This document shows positions 1-5,315 of a stretch of DNA of 5,315 nt, in pieces (the stretch's first letter is position 1; each line of letters starts with the position of its first letter). A program made the translations under genes and the position numbers. The notes below the pieces were generated by a model. It searched no databases. It saw only the letters and a list, made by a program, of their open reading frames with translations, and was not told the DNA's origin. Origin of the DNA: Paracoccaceae bacterium (GTDB lineage: Bacteria > Pseudomonadota > Alphaproteobacteria > Rhodobacterales > Rhodobacteraceae); contig JALWQC010000146.1 of the NCBI GenBank assembly GCA_027080755.1, positions 1-5,315 of the forward strand, read 5' to 3'.

Positions 1-541
1 GGTGTGCAAGCTGTTGGTATTCGACGGGGACGTTGTCCTCTATTGCGCGCTCGACGGCCAGCACGTCCTTGCCCGCGGCAACGCCGGTGCGGTTGGCAAA
101 ACGGAAGATATGCGTATCCACCGCCTGCGCGGGATAGTGGAACCAGACGTTCAACACCACATTCGCGGTTTTGCGCCCCACCCCCGGCAGCCCCACCAGC
201 GCCGCCCGAGAGGAGGGCACCTGCCCGTCGTATTCCTCTACCAGCTTCCGGCTAAGCTTGATGACGTTCTTTGCCTTGTTGCGGAACAGGCCGATGGTTT
301 TGATGTGTTCGATCAGGCCGGCCTCGCCCAGCGCCAGCATTTTTTCCGGCGTATCGGCGATTTCGAACAGGGCTTTCGTTGCCTTGTTCACCCCGATATC
401 CGTGGCCTGCGCCGACAGAGCCACGGCCACCACAAGCGTATAGGCATTGTGGTATTTCAGTTCCGAGACCGGATGCGGCTCGCTTTCCCGGAAACGGCGG
501 AAAATTTCCCTGATGGTTGCATAGTCAAGCTGCGCCGTCAT
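1..541 (-). CDS. nth: Endonuclease III (DNA glycosylase/AP lyase), 3' end cut by window edge
   Basis: Base-excision repair enzyme: it removes oxidised pyrimidines from DNA and cleaves the abasic site by beta-elimination. The minus-strand frame from the ATG at 541-539 gives 180 residues starting MTAQLDYATI and closely follows E. coli Nth. Visible landmarks are ALSAQATD (41-48), the helix-hairpin-helix loop LPGVGRK (118-124) with the catalytic lysine at 124, and VDTH (141-144) with the catalytic aspartate at 142; these correspond to E. coli Lys120 and Asp138. The family is about 210 residues long, so roughly 30-35 C-terminal residues, including the four cysteines of the 4Fe-4S cluster, lie outside the window. 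A GGGGA ribosome-binding site (plus-strand 547-551) sits 5 bases before the ATG. The gene is divergent from the Ada-like repair gene. Family identity is very secure; intactness beyond the edge cannot be judged. Confidence 0.96.
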   Translation of the reverse strand, partial: MTAQLDYATIREIFRRFRESEPHPVSELKYHNAYTLVVAVALSAQATDIGVNKATKALFEIADTPEKMLALGEAGLIEHIKTIGLFRNKAKNVIKLSRKLVEEYDGQVPSSRAALVGLPGVGRKTANVVLNVWFHYPAQAVDTHIFRFANRTGVAAGKDVLAVERAIEDNVPVEYQQLAH

Positions 542-576
542 TACCGTCCCCTATCCGCAAGATTCGGGTGGAGTTC

Positions 577-592
577 TAGCGCAAAGGCGCTA
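577..592. promoter_or_regulatory. Perfect inverted repeat in the divergent nth / Ada-like intergenic region
   Basis: TAGCGC-AAAG-GCGCTA is a 6-bp perfect inverted repeat with a 4-base spacer. It sits almost midway in the 81-base gap between two divergent repair genes. It contains AGCGCAA, which resembles the core AAAGCGCA of the E. coli Ada box. This is a candidate operator for the AraC-type domain of the neighbouring protein, but that is inference from position and weak similarity. No T-tract follows on either strand, so a terminator is unlikely. Confidence 0.35.
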
Positions 593-622
593 CTTTGGCC
601 ATGATTTTCAAAAAGGACCGAC

Positions 623-1456
623 ATGCCCGCGCCGACCCCCTATCATTACGACGTCATTGCCCGCGCGATAGCGTTTATCGACTCGAAAGCCGGCCAGCAC
701 CCCACGCTGGAGGAAACCGCCGCCGCTGTCGGGCTGTCGCCGGCGCATTTCCAGCGGGTGTTCAGCCAGTGGGTCGGGGTCAGCCCGAAACGCTATCAGC
801 AATATCTGACGCTGGACCACGCCAAAACCCTGCTGGCGGAGCGTTTCACGCTGCTGGATACGGCGACAGAGACGGGGCTGTCGGGGGCCTCGCGGCTGCA
901 TGACCTGTTTGTGAAATGGGAAGCCATGACCCCCGGCGAATATGCCCGCAAGGGGGCCGGCCTGACCATCCACACCGGCTGGTTTGATTCCCCTTTCGGG
1001 CCGGTGCTGGCGATGGGCACGGATCGCGGGCTGTGCGGGCTGGCCTTTGGCGCGGAAACGGGGGCAGAGGCAACCTTTGCCGATATGGCCGCCCGCTGGC
1101 CCAAAGCCCGTTTTGTGGAAAATCCGGCGGCGCTGGCACCTTGGGTTACGGCCGCCTTTGACAAGGGGGACACCCGCCTGCATCTGATCGGCGCCCCCTT
1201 CCAGATCAAGGTATGGGAGGCCCTGCTGGCCATCCCCGCCGGCCATGTCACCACCTATTCCGAAATCGCGCGCCGGATCGGCAACCCCAAGGCGGTGCGG
1301 GCGGTCGGCTCGGCTGTCGGGAAAAATCCGGTCAGCTGGCTGATTCCCTGCCATCGGGCCTTGCGCAAATCCGGCGGGCTGGGGGGCTATCACTGGGGCT
1401 TGCCGGTCAAACGCGCCATGCTGGCCTACGAGGGCGCACGGCTGGACGCGGATTAG
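623..1456 (+). CDS. Ada-like bifunctional protein: AraC-type HTH plus O6-methylguanine-DNA methyltransferase
   Basis: This 277-residue protein repairs O6-alkylguanine by irreversible transfer of the alkyl group to its own cysteine, and may also regulate transcription. Residues about 8-110 form an AraC-type helix-turn-helix region (LEETAAAVGLSPAHFQRVF, 29-47; second helix pair to TPGEYARK, 103-110). Residues about 116-272 are the methyltransferase: FQIKVWEALLAIPAG (193-207), the RAVG arginine finger (Arg226), the Asn-Pro hinge (235-236) and the IPCHR active site (241-245) with the acceptor Cys243. E. coli Ada has a further N-terminal zinc domain whose Cys38 takes methyl groups from phosphotriesters; it is absent here, since the HTH starts almost at the N-terminus. 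The start is supported by AAAGGA about 6 bases upstream. The gene is divergent from nth, which fits a repair context. Whether the HTH still activates genes is unknown. Confidence 0.93.
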   Translation: MPAPTPYHYDVIARAIAFIDSKAGQHPTLEETAAAVGLSPAHFQRVFSQWVGVSPKRYQQYLTLDHAKTLLAERFTLLDTATETGLSGASRLHDLFVKWEAMTPGEYARKGAGLTIHTGWFDSPFGPVLAMGTDRGLCGLAFGAETGAEATFADMAARWPKARFVENPAALAPWVTAAFDKGDTRLHLIGAPFQIKVWEALLAIPAGHVTTYSEIARRIGNPKAVRAVGSAVGKNPVSWLIPCHRALRKSGGLGGYHWGLPVKRAMLAYEGARLDAD

Positions 1457-1540
1457 GCAAACATCCGCTGATTTACCGCCTTTTTTGTTGCAAAATTCAG
1501 GATTTGGCAGAAAATACGGTGCAATTCGTAGCGAAACCAG

Positions 1541-1545
1541 AAGGA
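1541..1545 (+). promoter_or_regulatory. Ribosome binding site fixing the start of the OmpA-family lipoprotein
   Basis: AAGGA lies 8 bases upstream of the ATG at 1554. The frame stays open further 5' to an ATG at 1485, but that start has no comparable site and would put 23 mostly polar or charged residues in front of the signal peptide. Start 1554 is therefore preferred. Confidence 0.7.
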
Positions 1546-1553
1546 ATTATTCT

Positions 1554-2207
1554 ATGGCTACTTTCAAATCCATGACAACAAAGACGGTATCGGTTGCGGT
1601 TCTGGCCGGAACGCTGGCCATTGCGGGCTGCACCAATCCCGACGGCACCACCAACAACACCAACACCGGCGTCGGTATCGGGGCGGTTCTTGGCGGGATT
1701 CTGGGCCATGCCGTGACCGGCGACAACAACGGCACAGCCGTGGGCGCCATCGTTGGCGGCGCTATCGGCGGGGCCATCGGGGCCGATCTGGACAAGCAGG
1801 AACGCGAGCTGCGCAGCGCCCTGCCCGGCGATGTCGGCATTATCAACACCGGCAGCCAGCTGATCGTTTCCCTGCCCGAGGGGATCACCTTCCCTGTCAA
1901 CAGCTCGGTTATCAAATCCAGCGTGGTAACGGATCTGTCCAAGCTGGCCGCCAGCATCAACCAGTATCCCAACACGCGGATAGAGGTTGTGGGCCACACC
2001 GACAACACCGGCACCGCCGCCTATAACCAGGCCCTTTCCGAACAGCGCGCCCGCGCGGTGCGGGGGGTTCTGGTGGCTGACGGGGTCGCGGCCAACCGTA
2101 TTACTGCCTATGGCGTCGGGGAAACCCGTCCTGTGGCCTCTAACGGCACCGCCGCCGGTCGCCAGCAGAACCGCCGGGTAGAGATCTACATCATCCCGAT
2201 CCAGTAA
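1554..2207 (+). CDS. OmpA-family outer-membrane lipoprotein, YiaD type
   Basis: This 217-residue envelope protein is predicted to anchor the outer membrane to peptidoglycan. A signal peptide (residues 1-25) ends in the lipobox IAGC, giving a lipidated Cys26; the +2 residue is Thr, not Asp, consistent with outer-membrane sorting by the E. coli rule. A low-complexity Asn/Thr linker follows, then a glycine-zipper segment (about 39-77, with GAVLGGILG and GAIVGGAIGGAIGA). The C-terminal OmpA domain (about 100-217) has VVGHTDNTG (145-153), LSEQRA (161-166) and NRRVEI (206-211). Asp150 and Arg165 have the spacing of the residues that bind the diaminopimelate of peptidoglycan in A. baumannii OmpA. 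E. coli YiaD is of nearly the same length (about 219). The gene stands alone: about 100 bases separate it from the Ada-like gene and a strong terminator follows. Confidence 0.94.
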   Translation: MATFKSMTTKTVSVAVLAGTLAIAGCTNPDGTTNNTNTGVGIGAVLGGILGHAVTGDNNGTAVGAIVGGAIGGAIGADLDKQERELRSALPGDVGIINTGSQLIVSLPEGITFPVNSSVIKSSVVTDLSKLAASINQYPNTRIEVVGHTDNTGTAAYNQALSEQRARAVRGVLVADGVAANRITAYGVGETRPVASNGTAAGRQQNRRVEIYIIPIQ

Positions 2208-2224
2208 ACGCTGTATCATTCGAC

Positions 2225-2251
2225 AAAAGGGCCGATCCGTCGGCCCTTTTT
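2225..2251 (+). terminator. Intrinsic terminator of the OmpA-family lipoprotein gene
   Basis: AAAAGGGCCGA (2225-2235) pairs perfectly with TCGGCCCTTTT (2240-2250) around a TCCG tetraloop, and the T-run continues to 2251. The GC core GGGCCGA/TCGGCCC followed by five T residues is a classic rho-independent terminator, 17 bases after the stop codon. The A-tract on the 5' side means it could also work on the minus strand, but no minus-strand gene ends here. Confidence 0.92.
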
Positions 2252-2260
2252 CATGCCCGC

Positions 2261-2289
2261 TTGCCAGCCTGTCGGGAATTGGTCATATT
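2261..2289 (+). promoter_or_regulatory. Sigma70-like promoter of the GntR regulator operon
   Basis: TTGCCA (2261-2266; 5 of 6 matches to TTGACA) and CATATT (2284-2289; 4 of 6 to TATAAT) are separated by exactly 17 bases. Transcription would start near 2296, giving a leader of about 18 bases containing GGGGA (2304-2308) 5 bases before the ATG at 2314. The promoter lies just after the preceding terminator, so this operon looks transcriptionally independent. The -10 box lies within the inverted repeats described at 2278-2301. Confidence 0.6.
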
Positions 2290-2301
2290 GGCGGACCAAT
2301 A
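2278..2301. promoter_or_regulatory. Candidate GntR/FadR-type operator overlapping the promoter
   Basis: Two nested inverted repeats share their right arm. The outer one is ATTGGTC-N9-GACCAAT (2278-2284 and 2294-2300). The inner one is TATTGG-CGGA-CCAATA (2286-2291 and 2296-2301). TTGG/CCAA half-sites are typical of PdhR/LldR-type regulators; the E. coli PdhR consensus is ATTGGT-N3-ACCAAT. The inner repeat has one base less in its spacer than that consensus. Position over the -10 box and likely start site suggests autorepression. Symmetry is seen directly; the link to the regulator is inference. Confidence 0.6.
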
Positions 2302-2313
2302 ACGGGGAACGGG

Positions 2314-3087
2314 ATGCCATTTGAAAAGATCACACCCGAACGGGTGGCACATTCTATCACACGCCAGATTGAAAGCCTGATCCTGAAAGGGGTGCTGCGG
2401 CCGGGGGAACGGCTGCCCTCGGAACGGGATCTGGCGGCAAAGATGAATGTCTCGCGTCCGTCCCTGCGCGAAGCGTTAAGCGATCTGGAATCGCGCGGGC
2501 TGGTGGAAACCCGCCCCGGGGCCGGCGTTTTCGTGGCACAGGTTCTGGGCTCCGCCTTTGCCCCGCCGCTGGTCGCCCTGTTTTCCACTCATACAGAGGC
2601 CCTGTTCGACTATCTGTCCTTTCGCCGCGATCTGGAAGGGCTGGCCGCCGAACGTGCGGCAGAAAACGCCGGTCGGGCCGATGTGCAGGTGATTGAAGAC
2701 ATCTTTGCCCGCATGGAACTGGCGCATGAAAAACGCAGCGCCAGAGACGAGGCCAGCCTGGACGCGGATTTCCACATGGCGATTGTCGAGGCCGCGCATA
2801 ACGTGGTGATGATGCATATGATGCGCTCCATGTTCGAAATGCTGCAGGCGGGGGTTTTTTACAACCGCCAGCAATTGTTCGGAAAACGCCAGACCCGCAA
2901 AACCTTTCTGGACCAGCACCGCGCCATTCTGGAGGCGATAAAAGCCCGCGACCCACAAGCGGCCCGCAAGGCGGTAGAGGCACATCTGGGCCATATCGAA
3001 GATGCGATGAAACAGCGGTTGCGCGAAGAGGACTACGAAAAAACCGCCGAACTGCGGCTGGCCTATCAAAAAGGGGCGCGCCCATGA
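2314..3087 (+). CDS. GntR-family transcriptional regulator, FadR/FCD subfamily, PdhR/LldR-like
   Basis: A 257-residue DNA-binding repressor or activator that responds to a small carboxylic acid in related proteins. The N-terminal winged helix-turn-helix (about 8-75) contains LILKGVLRPGERLPSERDLA, SRPSLREAL (47-55) and the wing RPGAGVFV (67-74). The C-terminal FCD domain (about 95-235) carries the likely metal ligands Asp150, His154, His202 and His224, matching the Asp-x3-His...His...His pattern and the 22-residue last spacing known for this family. The segment EAAHNVV (159-165) and total length are close to E. coli PdhR (254 residues), which senses pyruvate, but E. coli PdhR has no DADFH at the equivalent position, so the ligand here may differ. 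The last codons overlap the next gene (ATGA, 3084-3087). Likely self-regulated through the operator just upstream. Family is certain; the ligand is not known. Confidence 0.93.
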   Translation: MPFEKITPERVAHSITRQIESLILKGVLRPGERLPSERDLAAKMNVSRPSLREALSDLESRGLVETRPGAGVFVAQVLGSAFAPPLVALFSTHTEALFDYLSFRRDLEGLAAERAAENAGRADVQVIEDIFARMELAHEKRSARDEASLDADFHMAIVEAAHNVVMMHMMRSMFEMLQAGVFYNRQQLFGKRQTRKTFLDQHRAILEAIKARDPQAARKAVEAHLGHIEDAMKQRLREEDYEKTAELRLAYQKGARP

Positions 3088-3965
3088 AAACCCTGCTGAT
3101 TTTCGGCTTTGGCTACAGCGCCAGAACCATCGCCGCCGACCTGCAGAAAGACGGCTGGCGCATCATCGGCACCACCCGTTCCGCCCGAAAGGCCGCCGAG
3201 ATGCAGGCCAACGGAGTCGAGGCTATCCTCTGGCCCGGCGGCGATATACTGCCGGCGCTGGATCAGGCCACGCATCTGCTGGTTTCCACCGCACCGGACG
3301 AAAACGGCGATCCGGTGCTGGCAGAGCTGCGCGCGGAAATCGCGGAGCGTGCGGGGCAATTCGCATGGGTCGGCTATCTGTCCACCACCGCCGTTTACGG
3401 CAACCGCGACGGGGGCTGGGTGGATGAAACCAGCGAATTGCGGCCGGCCACACGGCGCGGGGAATGGCGGGTCGCGGCCGAAAACGCATGGCGCGATTTG
3501 CACAAAACCGCCGGATTGCCGGTGCATATCTTTCGGCTGGCCGGCATTTACGGCCCCGGTCGCGGCCCCTTTGCCAAGGTGCGGGCCGGCACCGCGCGCC
3601 GGATCGTCAAGGACGGGCAGGTTTTCAGCCGCACCCATGTAGAGGATATCTCGCAGGTGGTGCGGGCCTCTGTCCTCCAACCTGCGCCGGGGGCGATTTA
3701 CAACGTCTGCGACAATGACCCCGCCCCCCCGCAAGAGGTCATCGCCGAGGCCGCCCGCCTGCTGCACCTGCCCCTGCCCGAGGCCGTCGATTTCGAAACC
3801 GCGGAGATGACCCCGATGGCCCGCAGTTTTTATGCCGAATCGAAAAAAGTCTCGAATCGCAAAATCCTGGAAGAGCTGGGCGTAACCCTGAAATATCCCG
3901 ATTACCGCAGCGGATTGCGCGCCCTTTTGGCCACAGAAACCGCAGAACCGCCGACAAAGGGCTAA
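3084..3965 (+). CDS. NAD(P)-binding SDR-family oxidoreductase/epimerase, YeeZ-like
   Basis: A 293-residue cytoplasmic protein of the extended short-chain dehydrogenase class. A Rossmann fold starts at residue 4, with the dinucleotide-binding turn GFGYSA (8-13). Further landmarks are YLSTTAVYG (98-106, catalytic-type Ser/Thr and Tyr region), WVDET (112-116), RLAGIYGPGR (151-160), THVEDI (184-189, typical of sugar-nucleotide epimerase relatives) and SKKVSNRKI (253-261). The usual Tyr-x3-Lys pair is not obvious: the corresponding helix reads GEWRVAAENAW (126-136). That is in line with the atypical YeeZ branch, whose substrate is not established. The ATG overlaps the stop of the regulator gene, implying translational coupling and a shared promoter. 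A substrate related to the regulator's ligand is possible but only inferred. Confidence 0.88.
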   Translation: MKTLLIFGFGYSARTIAADLQKDGWRIIGTTRSARKAAEMQANGVEAILWPGGDILPALDQATHLLVSTAPDENGDPVLAELRAEIAERAGQFAWVGYLSTTAVYGNRDGGWVDETSELRPATRRGEWRVAAENAWRDLHKTAGLPVHIFRLAGIYGPGRGPFAKVRAGTARRIVKDGQVFSRTHVEDISQVVRASVLQPAPGAIYNVCDNDPAPPQEVIAEAARLLHLPLPEAVDFETAEMTPMARSFYAESKKVSNRKILEELGVTLKYPDYRSGLRALLATETAEPPTKG

Positions 3966-4072
3966 CGGAGGGGGATTCCTCTCGCCATAGGGGGGGGAGA
4001 CGTGTAAAAAAGGGGGCGATTCCCCCGATTGCCTGGTCGGGGTGCCTTTGAAACTTTGCTCGGTTCTATGTA
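3966..4072. other. Structured G-rich intergenic region before the YjbH-domain gene
   Basis: This 107-base gap has a run of eight G (3990-3997), an A6 tract (4006-4011) and two overlapping hairpins: GGGGG (4012-4016) with CCCCC (4022-4026), and CCCCGA (4023-4028) with TCGGGG (4037-4042). The arms overlap, so the two cannot form together. No clear plus-strand terminator for the upstream operon is visible, and no convincing -35/-10 pair for the downstream gene. Confidence 0.5.
4006..4026 (-). terminator. Possible intrinsic terminator acting on the minus strand
   Basis: Read on the minus strand, GGGGG, a five-base loop AATCG and CCCCC are followed directly by six T (plus-strand 4011-4006). The layout is right for a rho-independent terminator, though the stem is only 5 bp. 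No minus-strand gene lies upstream of it within the window, so any function would be to stop antisense transcription from the YjbH gene. Confidence 0.35.
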
Positions 4073-5315
4073 ATGAAAAAATATCTGCTTGGGTCTGTCT
4101 CTTTCGGTTTTGCGGTTATGGCCGCCGGTTCGGTTGGCGCAAATTCCGCCAGCTACGGGCTGAACGGGGCCTCGGGGTTGATCGACATGCCGACGGCGCA
4201 AATGCTGCCGGACGGGGAAACCGCCTGGACGTTTTCCAAAACCGGCACCGCGTTTAACGGCACGTTGACCTTCCAGTTGCTGCCAAAGCTGGAAACCTCT
4301 GTGCATTTTACCACCGTTGACCAATGGATCGGGGGCAATCCGCTGTATGATTCCAGTCTGGACCTGAAATACCAGATTTTCGAGGAAAACGGCAGCTTCC
4401 CCTCGCTTGCGGTCGGGTTCCGGGACTTTTTGTCCAACGGGGCCTTCAGCAGCGAATACCTTGTGGCCAGCAAAACCGTCACCGACAATCTGACCGTCAG
4501 CGGCGGGCTGGGCTGGGGGCGTCTTGGCAGCTACAACCCGATTGCCAGCACGGGAACGCGCCCGCCCTCTACCAGCACCGGCGTGGATTTCGACCAGTTT
4601 TTCAGGGGCGACGTTGCCCTGTTTGGCGGTCTGGAATGGAAAACACCGGTCAAGGGGCTGACATTCAAGGCGGAATATTCCTCGGACGCGTATACGGGGG
4701 AACAGGCCTATAGCGGCTTTACCCCGACCTCGCCGTTCAACTTCGGCATTGATTACGCACCTGTAAACGGGGTGTCGCTGGGGGCCTATTACAACTACGG
4801 CACCGATTTCGGGTTGCGTCTGACACTGTCGGGCAATCCCAACCGGCCGATTGTCTCGCCCGATCTGGGGATGGGACCGGTGCCGGTGAACCCGCGCCCC
4901 GCCAACCACAGCACGGACGGTTCCTGGACCCACAGCCAGATGGCACGGGATTCGGTGATTGCCGCCCTTGTTCCCGTGTTCGAGGCCGAGGGGATCATCA
5001 TCGAGGAAGCGCGGATCACCGACGATTCGATTGATCTCTATATCCGCAACAACAAGATGCCGCAGACGACCAAGGCCATCGGGCGTATCGCGCGCACCCT
5101 GTCGGTGGCTATGCCGCCCTCTATCGAATATTTCCGCATTACGCCGGTCTCCGGCGAGGTGGCAACCACGACCGTTGAAATCCGCCGCACCGATCTGGAG
5201 GCACAGGTGGAACGCCCCAATGCCGGCCCCGAAAGCTGGCAGACGACGCGCTTTACCGATGCGCCGAATTCGCTGGGGGACGGGGCGTGGAAACGGGATG
5301 CCTATCCCGATTTCA
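4073..5315 (+). CDS. YjbH-domain secreted/outer-membrane protein, 3' end cut by window edge
   Basis: The frame is open for 414 residues to the window edge. A signal peptide (MKKYLLGSVS, hydrophobic core to about 20) probably ends at VGA (21-23). Family hallmarks follow: GLNGASGLIDMPTA (29-42) and LAVGFRDFLSNGAFSSEYLVASK (112-134), the conserved start and core of YjbH. Alternating strands rich in Tyr and Gly (about 140-255) suggest a beta-barrel-like part. From about 286, a soluble-looking alpha/beta segment (DSVIAALVPVFEAEGIIIEE) begins. E. coli YjbH belongs to the yjbEFGH exopolysaccharide operon; no yjbE, F or G is seen upstream here, so the gene is first in its unit or solitary. The start is forced: an in-frame TGA lies at 4049-4051 and no other start codon intervenes. 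No clear Shine-Dalgarno site precedes it. Exact role unknown; family assignment is confident. Confidence 0.87.
   Translation, partial: MKKYLLGSVSFGFAVMAAGSVGANSASYGLNGASGLIDMPTAQMLPDGETAWTFSKTGTAFNGTLTFQLLPKLETSVHFTTVDQWIGGNPLYDSSLDLKYQIFEENGSFPSLAVGFRDFLSNGAFSSEYLVASKTVTDNLTVSGGLGWGRLGSYNPIASTGTRPPSTSTGVDFDQFFRGDVALFGGLEWKTPVKGLTFKAEYSSDAYTGEQAYSGFTPTSPFNFGIDYAPVNGVSLGAYYNYGTDFGLRLTLSGNPNRPIVSPDLGMGPVPVNPRPANHSTDGSWTHSQMARDSVIAALVPVFEAEGIIIEEARITDDSIDLYIRNNKMPQTTKAIGRIARTLSVAMPPSIEYFRITPVSGEVATTTVEIRRTDLEAQVERPNAGPESWQTTRFTDAPNSLGDGAWKRDAYPDF

Noticed and set aside
2..604. Open plus-strand frame of about 200 codons over nth
   Set aside because: It is antisense to a clearly conserved nth reading frame, has no recognisable domain, and reflects the GC-biased codon use of the true gene.
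608..1393. Long minus-strand open frame over the Ada-like gene
   Set aside because: The plus strand encodes an unmistakable HTH and IPCHR methyltransferase; the antisense translation is rich in Gly/Pro/Arg/Gln without family features.
1448..1486. Possible terminator after the Ada-like gene
   Set aside because: GCGGAT/ATCCGC (1448-1453 with 1463-1468) forms a 6-bp stem, but it overlaps the stop codon and the T6 run (1481-1486) is 12 bases away, so it lacks the usual geometry.
1488..1516. Possible promoter TTGCAA-N17-AAAATA before the OmpA-family gene
   Set aside because: The spacing is right but the -10 box matches only two of six consensus positions, so it is not supportable.
1485..1553. 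Upstream ATG extending the OmpA-family lipoprotein by 23 residues
   Set aside because: It would bury the signal peptide behind a polar, charged stretch, and the good ribosome binding site belongs to the ATG at 1554.
1497..2219. Minus-strand open frame covering the whole OmpA-family gene
   Set aside because: Despite its 240 codons it mirrors a well-supported lipoprotein gene and overlaps only as a codon-bias shadow.
3966..4050. Plus-strand terminator for the regulator-SDR operon
   Set aside because: Hairpins exist, but none is followed by a T-tract on the plus strand.
3962..4933. Minus-strand open frame of 323 codons opposite the YjbH-domain gene
   Set aside because: The plus strand shows a signal peptide and YjbH hallmark motifs. 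The antisense product has no signal or domain I recognise, although the minus-strand terminator-like element within its 3' end (4006-4026) was considered as possible support.

Overview
The window reads as ordinary chromosome from a GC-rich alphaproteobacterium. A member of the Rhodobacterales (Rhodobacteraceae/Roseobacter type) is the best guess, inferred from base composition, codon use and the mix of gene families rather than from any marker gene. There are six protein-coding genes, two of them cut by the window edges. I see no RNA genes, mobile elements, CRISPR arrays or att sites, and no intergenic stretch longer than about 110 bases.

Left part (1-1456): two divergent DNA-repair genes. 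On the minus strand is the first 180 residues of endonuclease III (nth), which repairs oxidised pyrimidines. On the plus strand, after an 81-base gap holding a perfect inverted repeat, is an Ada-like protein that joins an AraC-type helix-turn-helix to an O6-methylguanine methyltransferase domain and lacks Ada's N-terminal zinc/phosphotriester domain.

Middle (1457-2251): a single-gene unit for an outer-membrane OmpA-family lipoprotein of the YiaD type (signal peptide and lipobox, glycine zipper, peptidoglycan-binding domain). It is closed by a textbook intrinsic terminator.

Next (2261-3965): a two-gene operon. A FadR/PdhR-type GntR repressor is preceded by a good sigma70-like promoter whose -10 box lies inside nested inverted repeats built from TTGG/CCAA half-sites, so autorepression is likely. 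Its stop codon overlaps the start of a YeeZ-like NAD(P)-binding short-chain dehydrogenase/epimerase (ATGA overlap).

Right edge (3966-5315): a G-rich 107-base intergenic region with an eight-G run, two mutually exclusive hairpins and a terminator-like element facing the minus strand. It leads into a secreted YjbH-domain protein (exopolysaccharide/outer-membrane associated) that runs off the window after 414 residues.

No convincing new multi-gene system is present. The points most worth a second look are the regulator/operator architecture, the structured leader and start-stop codon arrangement in front of the YjbH gene, and the domain loss in the Ada-like protein.
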